Source: Acidimicrobiaceae bacterium (lineage in GTDB: Bacteria; Actinomycetota; Acidimicrobiia; Acidimicrobiales; Ilumatobacteraceae). From it: a stretch of DNA of 64,000 nt. A model generated the notes under the pieces. It had not been told where the DNA came from, did not search any database, and saw only the letters and a list, made by a program, of their open reading frames with translations. This document shows positions 18,484 through 27,697 of this stretch, piece after piece (the first letter of the stretch is position 1; the number at the start of each line of letters is the position of its first letter). Location: positions 266,545-330,544 of the forward strand of contig CANFGT010000001.1 of NCBI GenBank assembly GCA_947446815.1. Direction: 5' to 3'. Made by a program: the position numbers and the translations under genes.

Positions 18484-19485
18484 ATGTTGGATGACCGCAA
18501 GACAGCAATTCTTCGTGCCGTAGTGCAGGAGTATGTAGCCACGGGACAACCCGTTGGTTCCACCCACATCGCCAACCTTCCTGCGGTCAAAGTGTCGAGT
18601 GCCACGATCCGAAACGAGATGGCCGCGTTAGAGCAAGAGGGGTATCTCGCTCAACCACATACATCTGCGGGTCGCATTCCGACTGATAAGGGATATCGCC
18701 ATTTTGTTGACTCCATCACTCCTGAAGGAGTGCTGGCAAAAGAAGAAGCAATGCAGGTGGGTGACTTCTTCCAGGGCGCGCATGGTCGCTTAGAGGATTT
18801 ATTGCGCCGTACGACGACGTTGCTGGCCAACATCACCCATCACACTGCTGTGGTAGTCGGGCCTGAGGTTGAAACGACGACCGTGCGGGCAGTGCATATC
18901 AGTCGTGTGACTCCTCGCACGGCGACAGTTGTTGTCGTGATGTCAAACCACAGTGTGGAAAATGAAACCATTCAGATCTCGGAAGACATCACCGCTGATC
19001 ATTTTCATTCTGCAGTATCCCATCTCTCTCGCGTCCTGGTTGATAGGTCGCTAGGTGATTTCGACACGATTCCTTCTACTAACGATGCACATGTTGATGC
19101 CGTATGTTTTGCGACTGTCAATGCACTCTCACGTCATCGCAAAGACAAGCCAGTATTCGTCGGCGGTGCTGCATCGTTGGCGAGTGCATTTGATGCAGTG
19201 GATGTCGTGCGTGATGTTCTTGCGACAATTGAGCAGCAATTCGTGGTCGTCTCACTCCTGCAAGATTTGCTTGATCGAGGATTATCGGTCTCCATCGGTG
19301 CAGAACATGGCATTGATCAACTGTCTGCATGTTCTGTGATTGTTGCGCCGGTGATTGCTGATGGTGAAGCAATCGGTTCTGTGGGTGTACTAGGGCCAAC
19401 TCGTATGAACTATCCCCAAGCTCTGAATACGGTGGAAGTCGTGAGCGAACAACTCGGCCGACATATCGCAGAAGGTGCATCATGA
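18484..19485 (+). CDS. hrcA: Heat-inducible transcription repressor HrcA
   Basis: 333-residue repressor of class I heat-shock genes. The N-terminal winged helix (MLDDRKTAILRAVVQEYVATGQPVGS, split here after PVGS) is followed by a GAF-like domain and ends in VVSEQLGRHIAEG. It overlaps dnaJ by 4 nt. TAAAAT at 18469-18474, reusing the photolyase stop codon, lies 9 nt before the ATG and could be its -10. I found no CIRCE repeat upstream, so any HrcA operator must lie elsewhere in the genome. Confidence 0.94.
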   Translation: MLDDRKTAILRAVVQEYVATGQPVGSTHIANLPAVKVSSATIRNEMAALEQEGYLAQPHTSAGRIPTDKGYRHFVDSITPEGVLAKEEAMQVGDFFQGAHGRLEDLLRRTTTLLANITHHTAVVVGPEVETTTVRAVHISRVTPRTATVVVVMSNHSVENETIQISEDITADHFHSAVSHLSRVLVDRSLGDFDTIPSTNDAHVDAVCFATVNALSRHRKDKPVFVGGAASLASAFDAVDVVRDVLATIEQQFVVVSLLQDLLDRGLSVSIGAEHGIDQLSACSVIVAPVIADGEAIGSVGVLGPTRMNYPQALNTVEVVSEQLGRHIAEGAS

Positions 19486-20597
19486 GTACAGATTTCTACG
19501 AACTTCTTGGCGTCTCAAAGAATGCCTCTGCAGATGAATTGAAAAAGGCGTATCGCAAGAAGGCGCGTGAGTTGCACCCCGATGCGAACCCTGATGACCC
19601 AGTTGCCGAAAATATGTTTAAAGAAGTCAGCCGTGCTTACGAGACGTTGTCTGACCCTGATGCACGATCTCGCTACGACCGTTTCGGCGAGCAAGGTCTC
19701 GGTGGTGGCGGCGGTGATCCATTCAGTGGTGGCGGTATCGGAGATATCTTTGAGGCCTTCTTCGGTGGTGGCGGCGGTGGCTTTGGTGGACAGCGGCAAC
19801 AGGCAGGTCCGCCACGTGGACAAGATCTTGAAGTAACTGCACGTCTCGATCTTGAGAGCGTCATGTTCGGAACTCAGATCACAGTCGAAGTGCCAACGGC
19901 TATTCGTTGCGACGACTGTGGCGGAAGTGGAGCAGGTGCTGGTACACAGCCGGTGCAGTGTGTTGATTGCAGTGGCACCGGTCAGGTTCGACGCGTGCGC
20001 AACAGCATGCTCGGTCAAATGGTCACAACAGGTCCATGCGGTCGTTGCGGCGGAATGGGTGAAGTTGTGGTGACACCATGTTCCGCCTGTAATGGCGATG
20101 GACGGAAACGTTCTAATGAGTCCTACACGGTTGATGTTCCAGCAGGAATCCAATCAGGGCAAACGTTGCGATTATCGGGTCGTGGTGCTGTCGGACCACG
20201 TGGTGGAGCACCAGGCGACCTCTACGTTCATGTCGCTGTTGCGCGTCATGACGAGTTCATCCGAGAGGACGACGACCTCATCTTTGATCTTCCGCTTACA
20301 TTTGCCCAAGCAGCACTTGGCGTGCACACGGTCTTGCAGGCCCTTGATGGCGAACTTGATCTAGTGGTTCCTGCAGGAACACAGCATGGGCGAGAATTTG
20401 TCGCGCGTGGTCGGGGTATCCCTCATCTCAATGGTCGTGGAAAGGGCAACTTGCGGGTTCGTATTTCGGTTGTGGTCCCCACAGAACTTTCCGAGGAACA
20501 AGAACAAATCTTGCGTCAACTTGCCGAAGTCTCCGGACACGAAGTTGCGCCTCCTGACAAGGGAATTTTCTCCCGTATTAAGTCGGCGTTTACATGA
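19482..20597 (+). CDS. dnaJ: Chaperone protein DnaJ
   Basis: 371-residue Hsp40 co-chaperone that stimulates DnaK. J domain with HPD (ARELHPDANPDD), Gly/Phe-rich linker (GGGGDPFSGGGIGDIF), then a zinc domain with four CXXCXGXG-type repeats: CDDCGGSG, CVDCSGTG, CGRCGGMG and CSACNGDG, followed by the two substrate-binding beta domains. Full length and intact. Operon with hrcA upstream (4-nt overlap) and rsmE downstream (4-nt overlap). Confidence 0.96.
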   Translation: MSTDFYELLGVSKNASADELKKAYRKKARELHPDANPDDPVAENMFKEVSRAYETLSDPDARSRYDRFGEQGLGGGGGDPFSGGGIGDIFEAFFGGGGGGFGGQRQQAGPPRGQDLEVTARLDLESVMFGTQITVEVPTAIRCDDCGGSGAGAGTQPVQCVDCSGTGQVRRVRNSMLGQMVTTGPCGRCGGMGEVVVTPCSACNGDGRKRSNESYTVDVPAGIQSGQTLRLSGRGAVGPRGGAPGDLYVHVAVARHDEFIREDDDLIFDLPLTFAQAALGVHTVLQALDGELDLVVPAGTQHGREFVARGRGIPHLNGRGKGNLRVRISVVVPTELSEEQEQILRQLAEVSGHEVAPPDKGIFSRIKSAFT

Positions 20598-21271
20598 TTG
20601 ATGCACTGCGCAATTCGTCGGCACATGTCTTTGTCGACTCCGTGCAGATGCCCGTTCTGAGCAGCGATGACGCGCATCATCTGTCTCGTGTCTTGCGCTT
20701 ACGCGACGGCGAATCAGTGTCTTGTTCTGATGGCAACGGCTCGTGGGTGTTATGTACATGGGATGATGGCGAAGTGATTGTGGCGGGTGATGTCATTGCA
20801 GAACCTGCTCCGATGCCTGCACTAACGGTGGCTATCGCACCGGTCAAAGGTGACCGCACCGATCTTGTGATGGAGAAGGTTGTGGAAATTGGCATCGACC
20901 ACATCATCATCCTGTCGCCCGTCGAGCGAAGTGTGGTCCGTTGGGGGGCGAACAAAGTTCCTCAGGTCATGGATCGTTATGCCCGCATTGTTCGTTCAGC
21001 TGCCATGCAAAGTCGCCGCGTGTACTTGCCCACAATCTCAGGTCCGGTCTCGTTGGCCAATGTGACCGGTCAAGGTGTTGCCTTTGCCGAGCCAGGGGGC
21101 ACTGCACCTGCTGATGCGGTCACCACATTGGTGATTGGTCCAGAGGGTGGGTTTTCGCCTCAGGAAGTATCCCAGGCATCTGCTCTCGCCGATCTTGGTC
21201 CTTCGATTCTGCGTGCTGAGACAGCCGCGATCGTGGGTGCGGCTCGCATGGTCGCACACTGGCGGCGTTGA
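20594..21271 (+). CDS. rsmE: 16S rRNA (uracil-1498-N3)-methyltransferase
   Basis: 225-residue SPOUT methyltransferase that modifies U1498 of 16S rRNA. An N-terminal PUA-like domain (HHLSRVLRLRDGESV) precedes the trefoil-knot domain with KGDRTDLVMEKVVEIGI, VIGPEGGFSPQEV and LGPSILRAETAAIVG, the SAM-binding knot. Typical length and complete. dnaJ-rsmE adjacency is common across bacteria. Confidence 0.95.
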   Translation: MIDALRNSSAHVFVDSVQMPVLSSDDAHHLSRVLRLRDGESVSCSDGNGSWVLCTWDDGEVIVAGDVIAEPAPMPALTVAIAPVKGDRTDLVMEKVVEIGIDHIIILSPVERSVVRWGANKVPQVMDRYARIVRSAAMQSRRVYLPTISGPVSLANVTGQGVAFAEPGGTAPADAVTTLVIGPEGGFSPQEVSQASALADLGPSILRAETAAIVGAARMVAHWRR

Positions 21272-21274
21272 ATG

Positions 21275-21291
21275 CACCACACTGGGTGGTG
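21275..21291. promoter_or_regulatory. Inverted repeat immediately before the bldD-like start
   Basis: CACCAC (21275-21280), ACTGG spacer, GTGGTG (21286-21291), ending 2 nt before the ATG. BldD is known to autoregulate in Streptomyces. This dyad could be an autoregulatory operator or an RNA hairpin blocking the start; it does not match the BldD box exactly. Confidence 0.4.
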
Positions 21292-21293
21292 TT

Positions 21294-21821
21294 ATGCCTC
21301 CGTTATCTGACGACGAACTTCTCCAAGATTCTCCCTTCACTCGCCTTGTCGGCGAGCGCCTGAGACGTATCCGACAACAAAAGCAATGGTCGTTGTCTGA
21401 TGTTGAAGCCCAGAGCGATAGTGAGTTCAAAGCTTCCGTTCTTGGGGCATACGAGCGTGGCGAACGTGCAATCTCTGTCCCGCGATTAGAGCGCCTTGCG
21501 CGTTTCTACGGTGTCACAGTTGACCAACTATTGCCTCGTGATACGCAACGGACAGACAACACAGCGTCTGGTGATGCAGCACCAAAGAAATTACGCATCG
21601 ATGTCGCCAAGTTGTCCACCATGTCGGGCCAAGAGTTCGAAATGCTGGAACGTTTTCTTCGCATGATTCAGGTGCAGCGCCAGGACTTCAACGGCAAAGT
21701 CATCACAGTACGTGCGCATGACACACGTGCCATCGCTGTGATGCTCGATGTTCCCGTCGACAACGTGGGCGACAAGTTGTCAGAACTGGGCCTTCTCTTT
21801 GTGCCACCGGCAGCGCAGTAA
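21294..21821 (+). CDS. bldD: BldD-type XRE regulator with cyclic-di-GMP signature
   Basis: 175-residue DNA-binding protein. The N-terminal XRE helix-turn-helix (RLRRIRQQKQWSLSDVEAQS, VLGAYERGERAISVPRL) and the C-terminal domain both resemble Streptomyces BldD. The C-terminal domain contains R129-Q-D131, eight residues, then R140-A-H-D143, the RXD-X8-RXXD motif by which BldD binds cyclic-di-GMP. In Streptomyces BldD represses development; in this apparently unicellular organism the targets are unknown. ATG 21294 is chosen; an upstream frame extension overlaps rsmE. Confidence 0.88.
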   Translation: MPPLSDDELLQDSPFTRLVGERLRRIRQQKQWSLSDVEAQSDSEFKASVLGAYERGERAISVPRLERLARFYGVTVDQLLPRDTQRTDNTASGDAAPKKLRIDVAKLSTMSGQEFEMLERFLRMIQVQRQDFNGKVITVRAHDTRAIAVMLDVPVDNVGDKLSELGLLFVPPAAQ

Positions 21822-21826
21822 TCGTT

Positions 21827-22891
21827 ATGTCTGAGTACGGGGTGTACATCCACATTCCGTTTTGTCGCCATCGATGTGACTATTGCGCCTTTGCAACGTG
21901 GACCGACCGTGATCATCTCATGGAGGAATATGTCGATGCTGTTGTCTTGGATATTCAGCGCAAAGTGGCAGCAGGTATGCCCGTGGCGGACACTGTGTTC
22001 TTTGGTGGTGGAACACCCACGCGACTAGCACCGGACTTCATCACAAAGATCATCGCTGCGATTCCGCTTTCGGCAAATCCGGAAGTCACAGTTGAGTGCA
22101 ACCCCGACGATGTCACACCTGAGTTAATGCAAGAGTACGCACGAGGTGGTGTCAACCGCGTCAGTATCGGTGTGCAAGCAATGGTGGGACACGTTCTGGC
22201 GTCGCTGGGGCGAACGCATGATCCTTCCAATGTGGAGCGTGCAGTGGAGGCTGCCCGTGCAGCCGGGATTACTTCTATCAATCTGGATCTCATCTACGGC
22301 GTGCATGGTGAATCGGTGGAGGACTGGCGTCTCACGCTTGAATCGGCCATTGCATTGCAACCCACTCATGTTTCTGCCTATGGCTTAACAGTGGAAGCGG
22401 GGACCCCGTTAGCCGATGACCCTGCACGACATCCAGATGATGATGATCAAGCGGACAAGTACATCCTTGCTGATGACATGTTGATATCAGCGGGCATGCA
22501 TAACTACGAAATTTCTAATTGGTCTTTAGATGGCCATGAGTGTCGACACAACAAGGTGTATTGGTCACAAGGCAATTACATGGGTTTTGGATGTGCATCG
22601 CATTCGCACGAGAGCGGTCGTCGTTTTTGGAACGTACGCACTCCAGATCGTTACATCGCATGCATTAATGAAGGAATCAGCGTTGAAGCTGCTGATGAAG
22701 TGTTGGTTGACGAGACGCGCAAGAGGGAAGCGTTAGAGCTCTCATTGCGGACGTCTGATGGTGTCCCCATGGGTGCTTTGGACGTGGAAAGTCTGGAGGG
22801 CTTGGTCTCCGTGCGTGAAAATCGCATTGTTCTGACCCGTAACGGAAAGCTGTTAGCCAACGAAGTGAGTCTGCGCCTCAAGCCCCGATAA
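21827..22891 (+). CDS. hemW: Radical SAM protein HemW
   Basis: 354-residue radical SAM protein formerly annotated as oxygen-independent coproporphyrinogen oxidase; the HemW group inserts or traffics heme. The cluster motif is C13-R-H-R-C17-D-Y-C20, followed by FFGGGTPTRLAP and SINLDLIYG, and a C-terminal HemN-like domain. It begins 5 nt after the bldD-like gene and is followed by tRNA-Val. True HemN is longer, so HemW is preferred. Confidence 0.93.
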   Translation: MSEYGVYIHIPFCRHRCDYCAFATWTDRDHLMEEYVDAVVLDIQRKVAAGMPVADTVFFGGGTPTRLAPDFITKIIAAIPLSANPEVTVECNPDDVTPELMQEYARGGVNRVSIGVQAMVGHVLASLGRTHDPSNVERAVEAARAAGITSINLDLIYGVHGESVEDWRLTLESAIALQPTHVSAYGLTVEAGTPLADDPARHPDDDDQADKYILADDMLISAGMHNYEISNWSLDGHECRHNKVYWSQGNYMGFGCASHSHESGRRFWNVRTPDRYIACINEGISVEAADEVLVDETRKREALELSLRTSDGVPMGALDVESLEGLVSVRENRIVLTRNGKLLANEVSLRLKPR

Positions 22892-22911
22892 CATGACTCT
22901 CGTCCCTTTTA

Positions 22912-22988
<77 letters not shown>

Positions 22989-23028
22989 TTACGCCTCGTG
23001 CTTTTTTCGCTCCGTGTACGCTGAGAAA

Positions 23029-24267
23029 ATGCCAAAGATCGGTAACCGTCTTCCGAAGAGTGAAGCCACCCGTCTCAAGCTTCTCGCCTGTGCAGTTGAT
23101 GAGATCAATGAGCTTGGTCCCGATCGTCTGGGGTTTACGTCTATTGCCCGACGTGCAGGTCTTTCCACTGGTGCTTTATATGCCCGTTACGAGAATGTCG
23201 ATGAATTACTTCTTGAAGTGTGGATGGCTGAAGGGCTCCCGGCACTGCGTCATCTGCTCCAAGACATGGAAGAGGCACTGTCGCGTGAGTCAGGTATTGC
23301 CGCGCGTTTACGGCTGTCCGAACAATTATCCCAATCAGACCGCGGTCTTCTGATTCTTGTCAACTTGTTGGTTGTGGCTCGTCGAATTGAAGCAACTTAT
23401 GAAGAAATCGCTCCATCTGTCACTGAAGAGGTTTCAAAATTTACGGCGCGGGCTCCTGCACTTGAATTCTTCCTCGGGAACATGCTGGGGATGGCGATAG
23501 GGATAACTGGAACAGGACTTAACGGTTTGGATTGGCAAGGACCAGTTGAAATCGTTGCGTCGGCCGCCCGTAAAGCAATAGAGCCGCATGAAATTTCTAC
23601 AGATACGGCAAAACTTCCTGAGACTGTTGACTTCCCGAACGATGCCGAGGAAATTGATGCTCGATTGTTTGATGCAGTGGCACACGTCATCGCTCGAGTG
23701 GGTGCATCGCATGCCACCGTCTCCCGCATTGCCCGTCGTGCAAAAGTTAACCCGGCAAGTATTTACATGCGATACGAAGACAAAGATGCACTTTTTGTGG
23801 CGTGCATGTCATCTGTGATGAAAATGGGAGATCCTCGCAACACGCCACTCTTAGATCGCTATAAGGCCAACAGTAAAAATCTGGCTGAAAGCTCACCTGC
23901 CTCTAGTGCAGTCGCGATGTTTCGCGGGAATCAATCACCGGAACACTCAAGTATTCGTCGCCTTCGCCTCGAGACGATGTTCGCTGCCATGCATGATGAG
24001 AATCTTCGCCGAACAAATCAAGAGATCTACTTGTCGACGATTGAAAGAAATGAAAAATATCTTGAGTTGCCATTGGGCGCATTGACGAATCGAGTCAGTC
24101 TGCCGTATTCAATTTTTAGTCGTTTTGCCTTCTTTGGGTATGCAGTTCTTGCGGAATATGGTCTCTGCGATAGTGATCATCCTTATCTGATTCCCTATGC
24201 TGCGGAAGTTGCCAACAGCCTTCAAAGGCTGACGTACAACTCACGTCTCCATCAGACAAACAAGTAG
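23029..24267 (+). CDS. Tandem TetR regulator (two HTH domains, Mce3R-like)
   Basis: 412-residue regulator with two complete TetR DNA-binding domains in one chain. The first is near residues 10-56 (FTSIARRAGLSTGALYARYEN) and the second near residues 210-256 (VSRIARRAKVNPASIYMRYED); each is followed by a helical ligand-binding-type region. Ordinary TetR proteins are about 200 residues and dimerise; this architecture is a covalent pseudo-dimer, as known for mycobacterial Mce3R. ATG 23029 is preceded by TACGCT at exactly 6 nt, a leaderless arrangement, and the EamA transporter follows after 6 nt. Ligand and operator are unknown. Confidence 0.85.
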   Translation: MPKIGNRLPKSEATRLKLLACAVDEINELGPDRLGFTSIARRAGLSTGALYARYENVDELLLEVWMAEGLPALRHLLQDMEEALSRESGIAARLRLSEQLSQSDRGLLILVNLLVVARRIEATYEEIAPSVTEEVSKFTARAPALEFFLGNMLGMAIGITGTGLNGLDWQGPVEIVASAARKAIEPHEISTDTAKLPETVDFPNDAEEIDARLFDAVAHVIARVGASHATVSRIARRAKVNPASIYMRYEDKDALFVACMSSVMKMGDPRNTPLLDRYKANSKNLAESSPASSAVAMFRGNQSPEHSSIRRLRLETMFAAMHDENLRRTNQEIYLSTIERNEKYLELPLGALTNRVSLPYSIFSRFAFFGYAVLAEYGLCDSDHPYLIPYAAEVANSLQRLTYNSRLHQTNK

Positions 24268-24273
24268 TAGGTC

Positions 24274-25110
24274 ATGGACATTCTCCTGGCCTTGATGGCT
24301 GCCGGCGTGTACGGCATCGCTGATTATTGCGGTGGTCGTGCCTCACGTTCTGTCTCTGCGATCACCGTTACTTTTGTTGGTCAATCGGCTGGTCTCTTGG
24401 TGCTCGTGGGTCTGGTTGTGATTTCTGGAGTTCCTATTCCGCCCGCAAGTGACTTTATTTGGGGTGGAATTGCGGGGATCGCAGGTTCCTCTGGCTTGCT
24501 TGCGTTCTATAAAGCGATGGGAAGCGGCTTCATGACGGTTGTTGCTCCAGTCTCCGCAGTGACGGCAACGGCGGTTCCTGTTGTCATTGGTTTAATCACA
24601 GGGGAGCGCCCTGGCATTCTTGCTCTTTGCGGTATTCCGTTAGCACTCGTTGCAATCGCATTGGTGAGCGACGTTCTTGGTCCTGACCATCGTCGTGCGC
24701 CACGTTCCATTGTCGTCATGGCATTTATCTCTGGTGCAACCTTTGGTTCCCTATTTGTCATCCTCGGTCACACGAATGATGCAGGTGGACTATGGCCAGT
24801 GGTTGCAATGCGATTCACGTCAGTGCCCTATATGGCCATCGTGATGTATTTCATGAAACGCAAGCCAAGTGAAGCAAAAGCGAATCTTCCCGTTGTGCTT
24901 GCGTCAGGAATTCTCGACAGCATCGCAAATGGTTTGTATTTGCTCGCAGTACGACACGGACTCATGACCATCGTTGCAACGATTAACTCGTTCTATCCAG
25001 CGAGCACACTTCTGTTGGCAACCCGCGTTGACAAAGAGAAGATTCACCGCTCGCAAGCGGTGGGGCTTGGCCTCGCTGTTGTTGCGTTGCTATTTATCTC
25101 GCTGGCATAG
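24274..25110 (+). CDS. EamA/DMT-family transporter
   Basis: 278-residue integral membrane protein with about ten hydrophobic helices in two five-helix EamA halves; the second half begins near SIVVMAFISGATFGSL. Such proteins export or import small metabolites and drugs across the cytoplasmic membrane. It follows the tandem TetR gene by 6 nt and is probably in the same transcript and under its control. The substrate is not inferable. Confidence 0.85.
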   Translation: MDILLALMAAGVYGIADYCGGRASRSVSAITVTFVGQSAGLLVLVGLVVISGVPIPPASDFIWGGIAGIAGSSGLLAFYKAMGSGFMTVVAPVSAVTATAVPVVIGLITGERPGILALCGIPLALVAIALVSDVLGPDHRRAPRSIVVMAFISGATFGSLFVILGHTNDAGGLWPVVAMRFTSVPYMAIVMYFMKRKPSEAKANLPVVLASGILDSIANGLYLLAVRHGLMTIVATINSFYPASTLLLATRVDKEKIHRSQAVGLGLAVVALLFISLA

Positions 25111-25121
25111 CAAGAGCGGCG

Positions 25122-26447
25122 TTATTCGCCGAGTGCAGCTTTGATGATCGCTTCTGATTCGCGAGATGCGCCTTTGAAGATGCCCTTTGCCATCAGCGAT
25201 GACTCTGACTTGCGGCGAGCTTCATATACCTCTGCACGGTCGCGATGAATATTGGGTTCATCGGGTGCGGCCCATCCCGCGAAGTCTGCGAGGTGGCATG
25301 CAAGACGAAGATCGCCTGAAGCGGCGAGTTCCTTTGCGCGTGCCATCAGTACTTCGGCACCGCCCGCAAGCGTTGCAAGTTCGGTACCAAGTGAGGCATC
25401 TGTTGCTGGCTTGAGCGATGATGGAGTTCCGTCCCACCAACCGCCGAACTGACGCCAGATGCCGCGTACAACGAATTCTGGTTCGTCATACAACGGGCGA
25501 AGGTATGGCTTGCCAAGTGTTGCGTCAGGGACCTTTACCGAGTGAATGATTGAGTTGAGGGTCTCGCCCGCATTCATCATGTCGACGGTGCTCTTGACGA
25601 GGTATTCGAGAGCTGTTGCAATCTCATCCAGCACACGAGCGATGCGTTCTTTGCCTGCGATCGGCAAACCATGTGCAGGCAGCATGAGCTCTGGTTCTTT
25701 TGCAATCATCGCGCGAAGTGCTTCGGCCCATTCGATAGGGAAGCGCTGCACCTTCTGCGGGTTGCCGGCATTGGGAAAGTTCCAGATGACGAAGTCGCCC
25801 GTGGCAATCCATTTTTGTTCTGGGAACCAAGACCACAAGTGGTCATCAGTTTCGCCCTTGCCATGATGGAACTCCACCGTGGTGTCGCCGAACTTCATCG
25901 ATGCAAACTTGTCGACCACATCAGTGGTGTCGAGAGTGTTCTCGGGAATGAAATTACTAAGACGCGGCCCACCAGATGCAGGACGAAGGTCATTGAGCGC
26001 ATTGTTGAGATCGCCACGAATTCCACCGAACTGTCGAGCGTTGATTGCAACATTCCAGTCGTTGGTATAGCGATAGCGGTCGAAGCGACGCTGCACATTC
26101 TTGTGTGCAATTACTCGTGGGGCTTCATGCCCAAGAGCTGCGGCATTGGCAGCGAAAGCAACACTGCCACCGACATGGTCAGCATGGCCGTGGGTATAGA
26201 CGAGAGAATTGAATGGGTCACTCGACCATTGACGGATGGAGTTGACCACTTGCTCGCCCGAATTGACGTGACTTGTATCGAAACACACAAGGCCATCGCC
26301 AGTGTCCCAAGCAACAACGTGGCTAAAGGATTCCACCATCGCGAGGCCATCGGCGATTTCCGATAATTCTCCGGTGGTGCGGTTCACAGGTTCATCTGCG
26401 TGCCCCGCGTCCACAACCTTCGTGCTCAAAGCGATGAGATCAGCCAT
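25122..26447 (-). CDS. MBL-fold hydrolase, alkyl-sulfatase type
   Basis: 441-residue metallo-beta-lactamase-fold protein with the zinc motif H86-G-H88-A-D90-H91, downstream histidine segments FHHGKGETDDH and LPAHGLP, and a helical C-terminal region (YLRPLYDEPEFVVRGIWRQFGGWWDG) that matches the dimerisation domain of SdsA1-like alkyl sulfatases. The C-terminal SCP2-like domain of full alkyl sulfatases is lacking, so substrate assignment is open. AGGGGG lies upstream of the ATG. Neighbour: acyl-CoA dehydrogenase on the same strand. Confidence 0.82.
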   Translation of the reverse strand: MADLIALSTKVVDAGHADEPVNRTTGELSEIADGLAMVESFSHVVAWDTGDGLVCFDTSHVNSGEQVVNSIRQWSSDPFNSLVYTHGHADHVGGSVAFAANAAALGHEAPRVIAHKNVQRRFDRYRYTNDWNVAINARQFGGIRGDLNNALNDLRPASGGPRLSNFIPENTLDTTDVVDKFASMKFGDTTVEFHHGKGETDDHLWSWFPEQKWIATGDFVIWNFPNAGNPQKVQRFPIEWAEALRAMIAKEPELMLPAHGLPIAGKERIARVLDEIATALEYLVKSTVDMMNAGETLNSIIHSVKVPDATLGKPYLRPLYDEPEFVVRGIWRQFGGWWDGTPSSLKPATDASLGTELATLAGGAEVLMARAKELAASGDLRLACHLADFAGWAAPDEPNIHRDRAEVYEARRKSESSLMAKGIFKGASRESEAIIKAALGE

Positions 26448-26479
26448 AAATGCCCCCTGTTAATTGCTTAGAAATGACC

Positions 26480-27580
26480 TTAGCCCTTGGCGAGGCCGAG
26501 GACTCTCTCGCCCAAGATGTTGCGCATCACGTTCGATGTGCCACCCATGATGGTGTATCCAGGTCCGTAGATGAGGCCCTGCACCATGTCATCAAAAATC
26601 ATGCCATCGGCACCCATCATGCGGAAGACAAAACTGTCGACTCGTTGTTGATGTTCAGTACAGAAACACTTTGTTGCTGCAGAGAAGCCTGCAGGTGCTT
26701 GCTTGAGAACTTCACGAATCACCAAGATACGTCCGACGCGGTATCCGATTTCGAGGGCTGCAATTTCTTGTCGCACGAGAGGGTCGCTGGTATCGCAGAC
26801 TGAAATTGCATGCTGGAATTGTGCATAGTTCGAAACAAGACGGTCGATGCCACCGCGCTCATGTTCCAACTGCCGCATTGTCTGACCAAAAGCGCCACCG
26901 GGTTGACCCACGAGATTTCTCTTTGGTACTCGCGCGTCGGTGAAGAACACTTCGCAGAAGTGGCGGTTGGTGGTCATGTCGGTGATGCGACGAATTTCAA
27001 TGCCTGGTGTATTCATCGGCACGATGATTTCGCTGATGCCGGCGTGTGGTGGTCCTTCGTTGTTCGTGCGACAGATGAGATAGCAATAGTCAGCATCAGC
27101 ACCAAAGCTTGTCCAAATCTTTTGTCCGTTGATGATCCACTCATCACCGTCATCGACTGCAGATGTCTTCAAAGATGCGAGGTCGCTTCCCGAGTTGGGT
27201 TCACTCATTCCGATGCACCATGTTGTTTCGCCAGCGAGGATCCCAGGGAGAAACTCTTCCTGTTGTTCCTTGGTGCCGTACTGAATGAGAGCCGGGCCCA
27301 TCTGACGATCGCCAAACCAAGAAGCAGCAATTGGTGCACCGGCCTTGATCATTTCTTCGCCCACGATGAGGCGGTCGATTGGTGGACGTCCACCGCCACC
27401 AAACTCCTTTGGCCAAATCATTCCGAGGTAGCCCTTTTGTGACAGCTCTCGGGAAAATTCTTTGGAGTAGCCGTTCATCCAGGTGACGTTGTGGCGGCCG
27501 TATTTACGTACGCCTTCAGCTGCAAATTCGGCAGCCTCGCGGCGCAGTTCGATCTGTTCTGGGGTCCACACAAAATCCAT
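26480..27580 (-). CDS. Acyl-CoA dehydrogenase
   Basis: 366-residue FAD enzyme that desaturates acyl-CoA or acyl-CoA-like thioesters. N-terminal helical domain (DFVWTPEQIELRREAAEF), middle beta domain with CIGMSEPNSGSDLASL and GQKIWTSFGADAD, and C-terminal domain with the GGTSNVMRNILGERVLGL end. The start is ATG 27580; an open frame extends upstream across the icd promoter region but carries no family sequence. The chain length of the substrate cannot be told. Same strand as the MBL hydrolase, 32 nt apart. Confidence 0.9.
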   Translation of the reverse strand: MDFVWTPEQIELRREAAEFAAEGVRKYGRHNVTWMNGYSKEFSRELSQKGYLGMIWPKEFGGGGRPPIDRLIVGEEMIKAGAPIAASWFGDRQMGPALIQYGTKEQQEEFLPGILAGETTWCIGMSEPNSGSDLASLKTSAVDDGDEWIINGQKIWTSFGADADYCYLICRTNNEGPPHAGISEIIVPMNTPGIEIRRITDMTTNRHFCEVFFTDARVPKRNLVGQPGGAFGQTMRQLEHERGGIDRLVSNYAQFQHAISVCDTSDPLVRQEIAALEIGYRVGRILVIREVLKQAPAGFSAATKCFCTEHQQRVDSFVFRMMGADGMIFDDMVQGLIYGPGYTIMGGTSNVMRNILGERVLGLAKG

Positions 27581-27622
27581 ATGACTATTGATGGTAGGGG
27601 GCGTGCAGACCGCCTGCGCTAT

Positions 27623-27646
27623 TGTGTACAAGTCAAATACAAGTGA
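27623..27646. promoter_or_regulatory. Candidate GntR operator upstream of icd
   Basis: 24-bp element beginning TGTGTACAAG and ending AATACAAGTGA. It matches the element at 37776-37799, beside the GntR gene and aconitase, at 21 of 24 positions. It contains a near-palindromic TTGTGTACAA core and a second TACAAGT 11 bp later. It lies between the divergent acyl-CoA dehydrogenase and icd. Confidence 0.65.
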
Positions 27647-27697
27647 CTCTTGGCGGCCCAAATATCGGGCTGGCTGAGCAATTGAAAGGGTGCCCCC

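Noticed and set aside
25671..26366. 231-codon plus-strand frame opposite the MBL hydrolase
   Set aside because: Shadow of a gene with intact zinc motif.
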